Part shown: in pieces, positions 17,201-24,956 of the stretch
Layout: each line of letters starts with the position of its first letter
Numbering within the stretch: the first letter of the stretch is position 1
From: a virus
Reading direction: 5' to 3' (one strand)
Length of the DNA stretch: 47,735 bases
IMG/VR virus record: IMGVR_UViG_3300037042_003004
Coordinates: 1-47,735 of that record
Notes under the pieces: generated by a model
What the model was told of the DNA's origin: nothing
Database searches by the model: none
Seen by the model: the letters and a program-made list of their open reading frames with translations, nothing else
Made by a program: the position numbers and the translations under genes

Positions 17201-19402
17201 GTAGATGAGATTTTTGGTAAAAATATTATTGATAAAAAGGGAGAGAAAGGTGTAAGAAAATTAGGAGCAATACTAGATGCAGAACAATTTCTAACTTCTA
17301 AAACTGCTAAGAACTTTCCTTTAACTAATGGTCATATTGTTGATTGGTATAATCTTTCATTAACAAGAAATGGTGCTGAAAGATTAACAAAGTCAAAAGT
17401 AAATGTTGAGGCTGTTCAAGAATATATGGCTTTAGATGAAAATAAAGATTTAAAAGAATACTCTGATTTTATAATGGAATCCTACAAATTAGCAGGGCTA
17501 AACTATGAATCAACTTTTGAGTCTGTAACTGGTACTAAGTTCCCTAAAGACAAAGAGTATCCATACTATCCTTCTTATTCTGAGTCTTATCAAATAGACG
17601 CAGTAAATGAGAACTCTTTATTGAATGGTGATGGTACGTTTAGGTCAATGGACGCTATGTCTAAAAATATGGAACAGAGAACAGATTTTTCAGGTACTCT
17701 TAATCTTTCTATAGATGCCCATACTAAATTTCTTGATTATATAAAAACAATGGAACATGCAAAGCAATTTCTTCCTGTTGCTAAAAGTGTAAATGAATTG
17801 TTTAGTAGAGCAAATACTCCATACTTAATTGACAAGATGGGGACAAGAGCTTATAATGAGTTAAGAACACATCTTAGTGTAATATTATCTAATCAACCTG
17901 TATCATCATTTAATAACACTACTAGTAAAGGTATGGGGTGGCTATTAAACTTACAGGTATTAACTACATTAGGACTTAAACCTGCTTCAGTAATAAAGCA
18001 ATTTAGCTCTTTTACGCATTATTGGGTAGCAGGTATAGATGAAGGTCTTAATCCGTTAATTGTAATGACCTCTATTCCTAAAAGTAAGGAAGAAATATTA
18101 TTTGCTTCTAAAATAATGCACAGCAACTATGTTAAAGATAGATTTAGTGGAGAAGGATTAGATTACGAATTAAAAAGGCTACAAGAAGAAGCTAAAACTA
18201 GTAAAGCTTCAAAAGCATTTAGAACAGGAGCAAAAGCATCTATGATTTTTGTTAGGGCAGGAGATATATCTGTAATGTTAGGTCCTGGAGGTGGAATAGC
18301 TTACGCTATTGCAATGCGTAACCTGAAAATATCTCAAGGAATGAGTGTTAAAGATGCTGAATCATATGCTTATAAATCATTAGTAAAAGAAACAGAATCT
18401 GTTATGCAAACTTCTAGAGAAGATGAAACAAGTAATGTTCAAAGAGACCCTATATATCGTATGATAGCTACATATAGAACAGCTCAAACAGCAGTAGTTA
18501 AAAGAATAATTAATGGATTTAAAGTTTTAGATTCAGCTAAAGCTATGCAAAAAAATGAAGGGATAGAAGCTAGGAGAGAGGCTATATCTGATAGAGATAT
18601 GACACAAGCTGCTACAGATATCATATATTATTCTTTATTATCATCAATATTTTTCTACGCTGTTTCATCAGGAGCTTTGGCTATGTACTCATCAATGACT
18701 GATGACGAAAAGAAAAGAGTAAAATTTGATTTAGCAGCAGAGCAAGGAGGTTCTTTACTCCAAGGTTTAGGATTTATGGGACTTTTAATAGACCATGGTA
18801 TTAATTACTCAAGAGGTAACGTATGGAAAAATATGATTCCTGTAGTCAAATATATGACATCGTTAACATCTTTATTAGGCTCTTACTTTGAGCTTTCAAA
18901 CAGAGAATTTAAAGATTTAGAGAAATCAGACAAAACTAAGTTGTTAAATGAAGAGATGGGAGTAAGTTATGCTCAAACACAAGAGGCTATGGATAAAATG
19001 CAAGCTGTTATAGATGACTTTAACAGTTCTATTGCTTGGGCTAAAATGACAGAATCAGAATCAGATGCCGCAATTAAAACCGTAGGATTAGGTAACGCTC
19101 AGACATTCAAGGATAATTTGTATAAGTGGATTGATGGAGATAAGGAAACAATGGACGTTATAATGAATTATGATGACGACTATTTCCAAAAAGCTCGTGA
19201 ATCAGGAAGAGAAGACCATTTATATCAATGGCTTATGGATGAACCGTACATATCTCCTAAAATGAAATCTATATCAACTCCTGACTTAATTACAGGTGAT
19301 GAAATTAAAGTAAATGATTTAGTTCCTAATTTAGTTGCTCCATTATCAAATACTGAGAATCCAAATAGAAGAAAAAAGGCTACAAAACCTAGATTTAATT
19401 AG
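11240..19402 (+). CDS. Giant internal virion/cargo protein with polyvalent-type domains (2720 aa)
   Basis: The start is set at ATG 11240 (MKDFMSTQT) because a promoter overlaps the upstream in-frame TTG at 11207. The region to about residue 200 is Pro/Ser/Glu-rich with two STGIPMY repeats. Three imperfect repeats of about 50 residues follow (near 217-269, 280-329, 404-463) with a W/Y, Tyr, R-LN-A pattern. A long helical region comes next. Near 1355-1460 is a possible ADP-ribosyltransferase-like segment (TAHPDVKGTWGALDENIAKR). At about 1475-1560 is a segment with ADKIRSGKIGV and GGASIANAISQGFDEMQKS that I associate with phage polyvalent proteins. Coiled coil and a hydrophobic stretch near 2460-2490 (IIYYSLLSSIFFYAVSSG) lie toward the end. 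It is the third and largest of a T7 gp14/15/16-like trio and is probably ejected into the host. No transglycosylase motif was recognised. Confidence 0.6.
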   Translation: MKDFMSTQTGGEGQTLQMSPSSSQLPSDFEVNIPPVNVEAPSAPQPQPINSVEAPITKKEVINEVVDNQIAQSIDNSVAETTVDDNPLGLTAVDVPTYDSLFPAITPKESPILESEQSSMLAKEEEVLSTSTGIPMYKQNIDSMLNIQPSIPESETENLTPNYSMKTSTGIPMYDLNQENRVQIEKTNLEYKGTEASISPDNKVKLAPVSKGDPIKQGVVYRLPGGDDNYKFESDGWYKDANGKGSWIKLADNKQLEKRTKFLNENAVYFKTVKPNSPGSEAIYNIPGSAVKYKRVNNKWLRETENGTYKEISQGDVAKRTAYLNKVAKPVSSTVMDKASALVVPSMGELRVEDENKLLTGGGDAVVADGASFQSLTRGNQGSESEPFNQDGTKNFNYDPKTENPLYIKGKEDGFYAIKGSSNSYKKENGKWYAAVKGSKEYRPITTGNIEERINQLELKAFKPVKISEASALYQNNISSNLIANPIEASRKIVSDFSKDVLGSGEAKKLADAETSFNNASEFVKKDINLILKDNLNETQKSDIQSFQSQVKEIIGNGEYTTAKALAVSKVMKQAETYFDEAKTINKEINEAFQEGKSLSRVSFDKKLASYKDNLGAGGAISQGDYQEQSVALFEATSEMASFIIDNVDNGNMRFDNQTKKYLFSPNISQKEKTYLEEKLNGFITEYDAIQKEKYAQTNQKVQEHKNKLSALYTNIDKIEKAISIMEKDGVSADDAMYKSYIALLKQEKGKIPVLKSMIHKTEMSKSTVFLTKPKSVAAEAAKNLSSDSKTILSAIPKDITPKQRFDLFYERLMAQNDKIAVDNDISTTGLGLVNQSLKDLLDWEGFYSLSKAEKRYLKNQATLNQLAPLYYNNDIGITEEETGFFESFMNSFYTSLFPNKAAALGYVTQSTAAATIDETLAREGYGPDDFVDENVIGKLKEKAVVDTLSSKEGWGRMFGSTAAVVSKLVLTKGVPASSTKFIVGMEKLLLGKNSAIALELINNASKVYNATLKSTKIGRFIAPAVEQGISFERAGRLMGGDDLYFAAGFAGGIASELFVGLTDKLPKEQMYAFISNIFGSKTNVAVQALVKSGKMAAQGTAETAEEFTEELTNIYRDTDNFKEMMVELSNRFGAFDQVQEFVVSSFIMGAGFGLANNSQTQKALDTLSPEKKAATIKVLAEINNDINTAKNAKDEFVSNKLEQESIEKTAKEDDKKDKTGVSGEVAKGEESIQAEPIVEASQEAPSLSGVVQETPIEVTPTTVKATSLEEATKLFNEGYRPVINGKVQEGNLVGLEALFNTMPEVEMQKETKNEAISTPLTAEETAGKEEVESSTGIITTKNPIKILKGLFGKRNADGSVRTAHPDVKGTWGALDENIAKRYKGDEEKTLTEFSIPAGTTVETIEIPDTNIPVSELRQAETDAVNSSTAQVVRLITMDSGSSKKESQIIIKDANLAKVPEATTTAEEIITPEERISLADKIRSGKIGVDGMAMSSIPGFKEAWNISLEIVAKAVEGGASIANAISQGFDEMQKSKWYVNLTKEQKTQAFTDYDKAINERAAKKRISKAERDAAKEFKGRVDEATGTLKPDKVVLLTSSAALKEYIKAQDKAAKTTIKDLQAVKAKVARYITETLPSDKYSKTEIRVITSALEKADFKNVDKIIDRVDRLVAKKQKQRVVAKANQIKEIIKNKKTLFAKKGTKWIGKGTIESQEEYMSFVDGIDVDTLTERTEEELDAIIEIIDGIVTTGIADKRILVKAEEKASRKRAALLIMGLAGEPDAVLNSLSEAEAFINDGGTVIINGEAFSKSTLKEFSYAYNKQNKLGEDLEKAENDLTNLSEQVKERVSEMISSGISLDSNKELISLQKQLDTAKRKRDNILLESSKESKAIEITEPIYAYEYQSSNLARISSDNLSKNKLMRLALRGKAIVNPFNAMNNIYSLLKDAGVKNSNVYKFVQERISKPISDAYFNRNENYANIVATYNQRVDEIFGKNIIDKKGEKGVRKLGAILDAEQFLTSKTAKNFPLTNGHIVDWYNLSLTRNGAERLTKSKVNVEAVQEYMALDENKDLKEYSDFIMESYKLAGLNYESTFESVTGTKFPKDKEYPYYPSYSESYQIDAVNENSLLNGDGTFRSMDAMSKNMEQRTDFSGTLNLSIDAHTKFLDYIKTMEHAKQFLPVAKSVNELFSRANTPYLIDKMGTRAYNELRTHLSVILSNQPVSSFNNTTSKGMGWLLNLQVLTTLGLKPASVIKQFSSFTHYWVAGIDEGLNPLIVMTSIPKSKEEILFASKIMHSNYVKDRFSGEGLDYELKRLQEEAKTSKASKAFRTGAKASMIFVRAGDISVMLGPGGGIAYAIAMRNLKISQGMSVKDAESYAYKSLVKETESVMQTSREDETSNVQRDPIYRMIATYRTAQTAVVKRIINGFKVLDSAKAMQKNEGIEARREAISDRDMTQAATDIIYYSLLSSIFFYAVSSGALAMYSSMTDDEKKRVKFDLAAEQGGSLLQGLGFMGLLIDHGINYSRGNVWKNMIPVVKYMTSLTSLLGSYFELSNREFKDLEKSDKTKLLNEEMGVSYAQTQEAMDKMQAVIDDFNSSIAWAKMTESESDAAIKTVGLGNAQTFKDNLYKWIDGDKETMDVIMNYDDDYFQKARESGREDHLYQWLMDEPYISPKMKSISTPDLITGDEIKVNDLVPNLVAPLSNTENPNRRKKATKPRFN

Positions 19403-19429
19403 TAAAAAAAAAGCAATAGATAAAAACAT

Positions 19430-19437
19430 TAAATTTG
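19430..19437 (+). promoter_or_regulatory. Candidate -7 box (TAAATTTG)
   Basis: TAAATTTG fits TAnnTTTG but ends only four bases before the ATG of the tail-fibre operon. No -33 TTG is evident. If used, it would give a leaderless or near-leaderless transcript. In such AT-rich DNA chance is a real possibility. Confidence 0.3.
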
Positions 19438-19441
19438 TAAC

Positions 19442-20962
19442 ATGGCAACAATTAAAACGCATGACTTAATAAAATGTAATAGGATTTATCCAACATTAAA
19501 CTCTGTCAATCCTGCAGGCTTATCTGCATTTAATGGTCTTATTGTTAAGTTTGACAATGATGTGGCTAGAACATATACTGTAAAGAAAAATGTTCAGGGT
19601 AGATTTATAGATGCTAGGTTTCCGTCAGGGGGTGATGAGGGCGCTCCTTTAGGTGTTAATACTAGGTATTCCTTAACTTCCATGAAGTTTAACGGTGTAG
19701 AACAAATTATATCTCCAAACAACTTAACTTTAAATCTTGCAGAATCTTTATTTACTTCTTTTCCTTTATATACTATGGGGAACGAGTATTTATATACTTC
19801 AAATGTTGCTAATGCAGTTGTTGTAGGAACAAGTGTTCTTGACCTAGGGTTAGGTATTAATAATTTTTATCAATTCATTGAATCAATTATTAATGCTAAT
19901 GCTTTACCTATAAAAGTTTCTAAAAGCCCTGATTTATGGTGGAGTAATGATGAATTTCCAAGAATAAGAAATTTTATTCTTGAAAAATACTACAATGATA
20001 ATTTTGAATTTACATATATAGATACACTTATTGATAATTCTACTCTTGTAGAGACAAGTGAAACAAGAAGACATGTATTTAATGGAGAAACTGTAGAGAG
20101 TTATGTTGATGGTATCTTAATTGTTGCTCCAACAGAAGAGCCTCAATTTAGTGATTCATTTTCATTCTTTTCATACAATTATTTGTATGATACAGTAATT
20201 GAAGTACCTAATTGCCCTATTTTTAATGGGTTTAATGCTTCTATCTCTACAGCAGATAATTGTCCTACAATTAATGTGTCTTGTGATTGTAAGGTCATAA
20301 CTTTTTCTGATACTTCTAACTATGAAACTAATGGGTATCCAGGTCATGACCCTGAATTGTTTCTTAGTAGAAAGATAACAATGACAAGACCTAATGGGAC
20401 TACTTATATTTGGGGAACATCTGATGTAGTTGGAGCTGATAAAATCATTCAGCCTTATTTAAATTCATCAAATACATTTCAATACACATTAACTAGTGGT
20501 GATAGTGATGGTATTTATGAGTTTCAATTATGTACTTATCCTGAATGGAGTGCTGAAGTTTTTTACGATGCTTTCCTTAATACTATTGTAAGAAGAAATG
20601 GTAAGCTTTATAAAATCATTGCTTCTAACAGTAATCTTGACCCTTCTGATGTTGCGAATATTAATTATTGGGTTGAGTATATTTGTACTAACGACTGTAA
20701 TAACACTCGTTACTGTAACTCATCGAAAATAGTAATACTTTGTATTTCATTACTTAAATGCTATAAGAATTTAGTAGCTAGTGCATTTTGTAGTATGGAG
20801 TTAAATCCTTGCAAGCCAATGTGTGATAATCTTCAATTCCTTAACGCTATGAAATTTAGGGTTACAATGGATGCTCTTGAGTTTTCTGTATGTGCAGGTG
20901 ATTGGGTTTCAGCACAAAAACAGATAGATATTTTAAATAAAATATGTTGTTGCAATGGGTAA
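19442..20962 (+). CDS. Tail/fibre-module structural protein with Cys-rich C-terminus (506 aa)
   Basis: The first gene of the fibre block. The N-terminal 270 residues are beta-rich (IVKFDNDVARTYTVKKNVQG; NFYQFIESIINANALPIKV). A middle segment looks like an immunoglobulin-type or receptor-binding beta domain (SRKITMTRPNGTTYIWG). The C-terminus is unusually rich in cysteine (CTNDCNNTRYCNSSK; FCSMELNPCKPMCDN; ending ICCCNG). The Cys pairs suggest metal binding or cross-links that stabilise an assembled tail part. The gene overlaps the next by eight bases, and the next protein begins with MGKCC. I do not recognise the family. A baseplate-like or fibre-anchoring role is inferred from the collar protein two genes on. 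Confidence 0.55.
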   Translation: MATIKTHDLIKCNRIYPTLNSVNPAGLSAFNGLIVKFDNDVARTYTVKKNVQGRFIDARFPSGGDEGAPLGVNTRYSLTSMKFNGVEQIISPNNLTLNLAESLFTSFPLYTMGNEYLYTSNVANAVVVGTSVLDLGLGINNFYQFIESIINANALPIKVSKSPDLWWSNDEFPRIRNFILEKYYNDNFEFTYIDTLIDNSTLVETSETRRHVFNGETVESYVDGILIVAPTEEPQFSDSFSFFSYNYLYDTVIEVPNCPIFNGFNASISTADNCPTINVSCDCKVITFSDTSNYETNGYPGHDPELFLSRKITMTRPNGTTYIWGTSDVVGADKIIQPYLNSSNTFQYTLTSGDSDGIYEFQLCTYPEWSAEVFYDAFLNTIVRRNGKLYKIIASNSNLDPSDVANINYWVEYICTNDCNNTRYCNSSKIVILCISLLKCYKNLVASAFCSMELNPCKPMCDNLQFLNAMKFRVTMDALEFSVCAGDWVSAQKQIDILNKICCCNG

Positions 20963-21536
20963 GTGTTGTTTAAATATTGATATATACCAAGGTGGGGAAA
21001 TTATAACTTTAGCTGTTAAGGCTAATTATGACGAATCAGGTGTCTTTATAAATTATACATTCTTTTATTCATATGCAAATGCTTATAGTTTTGTTTATAA
21101 TGAGCTTACTGCTACATGGTTTTTTTATTTAGGCGCATCTTTAATAGCGTCTTACGAGGGACTTGATGCAAATTGTCCTCAATCATATGGTTATGACTGG
21201 ACTTACGAGGGAAGACCTCAGTTTGGTTTTTTTATATTATATGCTGTAGAATGTGATATAAATAATGATGATATTCCTGCTGATGTAGAACCACTTTATT
21301 GTGATATACCATGCACGAATGGTAACTTATTAAAAAAACAAAAGTCAGCTTTATCAAAAGATATTGCAGATATAAGTAAGCGTGAAGTTTTCGGTTTGAA
21401 GTGTGGTGATAATTGGGAAAATATTTTTATGCGAAGCTTAATAATTGATGCGCTGTCATGTATTCCTTATGGTGTTTATTCAAAGGATACAGAGGCATGC
21501 CTTATTAGTAAATTAACAGATAAATGTAATTGTTGA
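20955..21536 (+). CDS. Cys-rich tail-module protein (193 aa)
   Basis: It starts inside the end of the preceding gene (ATG in ...GCAATGGG). The N-terminal half is beta-rich with many aromatic residues (YTFFYSYANAYSFVYN), and the C-terminal half is helical (LKKQKSALSKDIADISKREV). Cysteines cluster at the two ends (MGKCC, CNC) and in PLYCDIPC. The C-terminal helical part of this protein and that of the 506-residue neighbour share an arrangement: Cys-rich segment, two or three helices, Cys-rich end. They may be related or dock onto each other. Function is unknown, and a tail-tip role is inferred from context. Confidence 0.55.
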   Translation: MGKCCLNIDIYQGGEIITLAVKANYDESGVFINYTFFYSYANAYSFVYNELTATWFFYLGASLIASYEGLDANCPQSYGYDWTYEGRPQFGFFILYAVECDINNDDIPADVEPLYCDIPCTNGNLLKKQKSALSKDIADISKREVFGLKCGDNWENIFMRSLIIDALSCIPYGVYSKDTEACLISKLTDKCNC

Positions 21537-21537
21537 T

Positions 21538-22554
21538 ATGAATTGTTCTAGTTGTGGAAATAATAGTCTTACAAGCTGCGGCTGTAGTGATAACTGTCCT
21601 AATCAATCTTCCGAGATTAATTTTGATGGTGTTTTAAATAATATTAATGTACCTGCTGGTTCTAATATTAATGTGGTATTCGCTCTTTTAGAAGAGTATA
21701 TTATCACTACTATATCAGGGCTTGACTTAAGCTATGAGGTTTTGCCAGGCAATTGCCTTGGACTTCCTGTTGGTGTCTTTGGTTACGACCAAATGTTTGA
21801 TGCTTTAAGTGTTGCGCTATGTGCTTTGAATATTGAAGTAGATGGTATCGCTGATGCTTTAGCAGCATTTGAAATTGCTATAAATAGTCAGATATTAAAT
21901 ATCCAAAATGATATTACTGATATTCAAACTGATATAACAAATATCAATATTGCTTTAACAGATAATATGCCTATTGGTTCAATGATGATGTATCCTACAG
22001 CTATAGTTCCAAATTCAAAATGGAATATATGTGAAGGGCAGACTTTAGCAACGGCATTGTATCCTGATTTATTTTCAGTTGTAGGATATTCATTTGGTGG
22101 GGCAGGAGCGTTCTTTAGCTTACCTGACATGAGAAGTAAATTTATTGTAGGTTATGATGCTATAGCAGCACCTGAATATCAAACAATTGGACAAGGTGGT
22201 GGACAGGATTCGGTAACTATTACAAGTTCTGAATCAGGATTAAGACCACATTCACATACAGCTAGTTTCTCAGGGTCATCATTACCTATTCATAGTCATG
22301 GTATTTGGGCTGACCCAGGTGACGGAGTAGGTTCAGGGGCGATAGATTTAACTCCTGAATCAGGGAGTCCATATTATGATGGTGCTAATGGAGGTGGATA
22401 TTCAGGTTCAGGATTATATGTAGAGCCTGTAAGCGCAGGAACTCCTGCAGGTTCAGTAACTGTAAATTCTGTTGCTGCTTTAGATGCTATTGATGCGCAT
22501 GAGAATAGACCTTCATTTGTGGTATTCCCTTGGATGATTAAAGTTTTAAATTAA
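21538..22554 (+). CDS. Tail fibre protein with phage tail-collar domain (338 aa)
   Basis: The first 25 residues are Cys-rich (CSSCGNNSLTSCGCSDNC). A short coiled-coil-like helix at about 105-140 (IEVDGIADALAAFEIAINSQ) follows. A tail-collar domain spans about 142-205, with the characteristic pattern IGSMMMYPTAIVPNSKW...CEG...YPDLFSVVGYSFGG...FSLPDMRSKFIVG. The C-terminus contains the usual His-rich loops (PHSHTASFSG; LPIHSHG) and ends NRPSFVVFPWMIKV, as in T4 gp12-type receptor-binding fibres. Collar-domain proteins bind cell-surface glycans or attach fibres. The gene begins one base after the previous stop. This is the firmest fibre call in the window. Confidence 0.85.
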   Translation: MNCSSCGNNSLTSCGCSDNCPNQSSEINFDGVLNNINVPAGSNINVVFALLEEYIITTISGLDLSYEVLPGNCLGLPVGVFGYDQMFDALSVALCALNIEVDGIADALAAFEIAINSQILNIQNDITDIQTDITNINIALTDNMPIGSMMMYPTAIVPNSKWNICEGQTLATALYPDLFSVVGYSFGGAGAFFSLPDMRSKFIVGYDAIAAPEYQTIGQGGGQDSVTITSSESGLRPHSHTASFSGSSLPIHSHGIWADPGDGVGSGAIDLTPESGSPYYDGANGGGYSGSGLYVEPVSAGTPAGSVTVNSVAALDAIDAHENRPSFVVFPWMIKVLN

Positions 22555-22580
22555 TATCTTTACTTTATAATAAAGAAAAA

Positions 22581-23147
22581 ATGATACAAATAACAAATAC
22601 CAATAACCAACTTAGAATAGTAGATTCAGGTAGAATTGAACTTTATAAGTTTGAAGAGATAACTAATGTGGCTTGGAATAGGTCCGCTGAAAACAAGCAT
22701 TATGTTCTTATAACATTTGATTCTGAATATCTTTTAAGGATAGAGCTAGCTAGAGTAGATAATCAGGTTACATGGACTGATAGTTTGGCAGGAGCGCAGG
22801 CTGCTGTTGAGGACATATCTCTATGGATGGACACTGCTATTTCTGATATTACAGCTATTCTTACAGCTATTGAAGCAGATACAACAGCTATAGAAACTAA
22901 CACTACAGGTGTTGCAAGAACTCCAGGTATTATACGCCCTACAATAGCAGGAAATGTTAACTCAGCAGCAGCTACTTTTTATTCTGTATCTGTAGCTAAT
23001 GTAGGATTAGCAAATGGAATTGTATTAGGCGCAGTTATTAAGCCAGGTGAAGTATTAAACTTTTCAGCAGATGCTTTAAATAATTACTTTACATCATTTG
23101 CTTATGATGCAACAGGTACTGAGTTTGTAATTATATTTGTTTCTTAA
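22581..23147 (+). CDS. Fibre-module protein (188 aa)
   Basis: The N-terminal part is beta-rich (IQITNTNNQLRIVDSGRIEL). A helix at about 75-105 repeats Asp/Thr/Ile (ISDITAILTAIEADTTAIET) like a trimeric coiled coil. A C-terminal beta domain (YSVSVANVGLANGIVLGAVI) follows. The layout 'beta head - short coiled coil - beta head' is that of small trimeric fibre or fibre-tip proteins. I do not recognise the family. The leader contains TATCTTTA, near the -7 consensus, 20 bases before the ATG. The gene is followed by a DUF1566-like protein two bases downstream. Confidence 0.55.
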   Translation: MIQITNTNNQLRIVDSGRIELYKFEEITNVAWNRSAENKHYVLITFDSEYLLRIELARVDNQVTWTDSLAGAQAAVEDISLWMDTAISDITAILTAIEADTTAIETNTTGVARTPGIIRPTIAGNVNSAAATFYSVSVANVGLANGIVLGAVIKPGEVLNFSADALNNYFTSFAYDATGTEFVIIFVS

Positions 23148-23149
23148 TA

Positions 23150-23755
23150 ATGGCTACCACCATACAGTTAGCTAAAGCTTCCACGCTTCCGCCCGTAGGT
23201 GCAACTCTAATGAAAACGGGGCAAACTGTTTCATACAGAACGGGTGACGATGGGGATTTAGAAAAAGGTCGTGCAACTTCATTTCTAGTACTTGCTAGTA
23301 ATAACCCATTTGGAAATACTAATAGATTCACAGATGAGTTAGGTGGTACGGCTTACACGAATAATATTGTGATTGATTGGAGTACATTTGATGGTAGTAC
23401 TGTTTTGGGGTATTATAGATTGGTTTATTCAGATAATTCTACTTGGAATACTGCAATAGATTTAGCATTAACAAAAACAATAGGTGGTTTTTCTTCTTGG
23501 AAAATGTGCAATAGAAGAGAGGCAGAAAATATTTTTAATTTTGGAGTAACATTATCCACTATTTTAAACTATGCGCCATTTAATAATGCTGTAAATCAAA
23601 ATATATGGACTTCCACTACTTCACCTTTAAATACTGCAAATGCTTATTTATTCGCTACTTTAAGTGGAGATTTTGCAGGGTTATTAAAAACAGCAGGCGG
23701 ACCTCGTTATATGGTTTGTAGAACATTCACAGTAACAGGAACAACTTTATCTTAA
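23150..23755 (+). CDS. DUF1566/Lcl-like C-type-lectin fold fibre protein (201 aa)
   Basis: The C-terminal half matches the DUF1566 (Lcl C-terminal) pattern. SSWKMCNRREAENIF corresponds to the 'WRLPTxxEL' segment, NIWTSTTSPLNTANAYLF to the 'YWSST' segment, and RYMVCRTFTV to the final 'R-VR' strand. This domain has a C-type-lectin-like fold and is used by phages and bacteria as a ligand-binding module, also as the variable protein of diversity-generating retroelements. The N-terminus (LMKTGQTVSYRTGDDGDLEKG) is also typical. A receptor-binding protein is likely. No reverse transcriptase or template repeat is visible in this window, so hypervariation is not supported. Confidence 0.65.
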   Translation: MATTIQLAKASTLPPVGATLMKTGQTVSYRTGDDGDLEKGRATSFLVLASNNPFGNTNRFTDELGGTAYTNNIVIDWSTFDGSTVLGYYRLVYSDNSTWNTAIDLALTKTIGGFSSWKMCNRREAENIFNFGVTLSTILNYAPFNNAVNQNIWTSTTSPLNTANAYLFATLSGDFAGLLKTAGGPRYMVCRTFTVTGTTLS

Positions 23756-23759
23756 AATT

Positions 23760-23993
23760 ATGACTTATAAATTTAAACAATTCAAAGTAGAGATTATCAA
23801 TCCAATTGTGGTTATTAATTTAAATACAATCAGTGATAAAGCTATTGACCAATTATTAAGTGTTGATGTATTGCTTACAACAGATACAGCATCATTCGGG
23901 GTTACAGCTGAAGATATGCCCTATTTAAATACTTGGGAAGATTCAGAAGTTCAAGAAATGGTAAATAACTGGTTAACTCAATTTGAAATATAA
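23760..23993 (+). CDS. Small fibre-module protein (77 aa)
   Basis: An uncharacterised small acidic protein. Strand-like segments (KFKQFKVEIINPIVVI) precede a C-terminal segment with EDMPYLNTWEDSEVQEMVNN. It is four bases from both neighbours in a tight run of fibre genes and has the same reading direction and base composition. It may be a fibre chaperone or small tail accessory protein. No motif supports a more precise call. Confidence 0.6.
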   Translation: MTYKFKQFKVEIINPIVVINLNTISDKAIDQLLSVDVLLTTDTASFGVTAEDMPYLNTWEDSEVQEMVNNWLTQFEI

Positions 23994-23996
23994 ATT

Positions 23997-24554
23997 ATGT
24001 CAACTGAAATAACATTATCAGGATTTGTTCCTATACCTGCAAGTTCGCAGGGATTATTTGCTCAAACTGCAACAGGTCCAAGTGTAACGGGCATTGCAGA
24101 ACAAAGTATTGTAGGTACAGGAGTTGGTACTTTATCTGTTCCTGCTAATGCTTTCTCTATAGGAGACAGTTTTACTTGCGCATTAGATGGACTAGTTTCC
24201 TCTTTAAGTTCGGCAACAATACACATTCATGTCAAAACATTAGCAGGAGTAATTCTTGCTGATACTGGAGTAGTTCCAATGGCAGCAGCAACTAATAAAC
24301 CTTGGTTGCTTAACTTATTTTTTACAGTTAGAACATTAGGAGGTCCTGGCACAGCATCAATTTCATCAGGAGGTTTCTTTTCTTATATTAGAAATGGGGG
24401 AAGTAATTTTGAAGGATTTGTATTAAGCACTATTAATACTACTACTTTTGATACCACAGTAAATAATACCTTAGTAATTACTGCTCAATGGAATACAGGA
24501 AGTGCAAGTAATAAAATTCAATCACTAAACTTTATTTTAACTAAAACTTACTAA
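23997..24554 (+). CDS. Beta-rich fibre/head-domain protein (185 aa)
   Basis: The sequence is almost entirely beta-strands rich in Ser/Thr/Gly/Ala (FVPIPASSQGLFAQTATGP; ATIHIHVKTLAGVILADTG; TTTFDTTVNNTLVITAQWNT). The final segment, NNTLVITAQWNTGSASN, is common in phage receptor-binding jelly-roll domains. There are no cysteines after the first third and no helices of note. The gene overlaps the next by one base (TAATG). It is a likely capsid decoration or trimeric fibre-tip domain expressed as a separate chain. Confidence 0.6.
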   Translation: MSTEITLSGFVPIPASSQGLFAQTATGPSVTGIAEQSIVGTGVGTLSVPANAFSIGDSFTCALDGLVSSLSSATIHIHVKTLAGVILADTGVVPMAAATNKPWLLNLFFTVRTLGGPGTASISSGGFFSYIRNGGSNFEGFVLSTINTTTFDTTVNNTLVITAQWNTGSASNKIQSLNFILTKTY

Positions 24555-24955
24555 TGAGCACATTTATACAAATAGCAGGAACAGGTGGAGGAGGAACAGC
24601 AGGTTCAGATAAAGGTTCTTTTGGAGCATCTATTGATATAGCTTCTGTAGGAACAGTAGGATATATTACTATTCCTTACAATGGAACTATAACAGGATGG
24701 CAAGTAATTGGAGATATTTCAGGCAATTGTGTTTTTGATGTATGGAAAAATGCAGCAGGAGTTATTCCTACTGTAGTAGATACTATTGTAGGAACAGAAA
24801 AACCAACTTTATCTACTCAACAAATAAATTCAGACTTAGCTTTAACTACTTGGACAACTGCTGTTAGTGCGGGGGATATTGTAGGAATTGTATTAACTTC
24901 AGCGTCTGTATTAAGTCAAGCATGGTTAACAGTATTCATCACTAAACTACCTTAA
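24554..24955 (+). CDS. Jelly-roll fibre domain protein (133 aa)
   Basis: It contains a motif series widely seen in phage fibre modules: the strand GTITGWQVIGD, then SGNCVFDVWKNAAG, then IVGTEKPTLSTQQ, then LALTTWTTAVSAGDIVGIVL. This corresponds to a lectin-like jelly roll that often ends tail fibres. Here it is a stand-alone gene coupled to the preceding 185-residue one. The receptor-binding role is inferred from the domain and its place in the fibre block. Confidence 0.65.
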   Translation: MSTFIQIAGTGGGGTAGSDKGSFGASIDIASVGTVGYITIPYNGTITGWQVIGDISGNCVFDVWKNAAGVIPTVVDTIVGTEKPTLSTQQINSDLALTTWTTAVSAGDIVGIVLTSASVLSQAWLTVFITKLP

Positions 24956-24956
24956 T

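Noticed and set aside
23150-23755. Diversity-generating retroelement
   Set aside because: Only a DUF1566-like protein is present; no reverse transcriptase or template repeat was found in the window.
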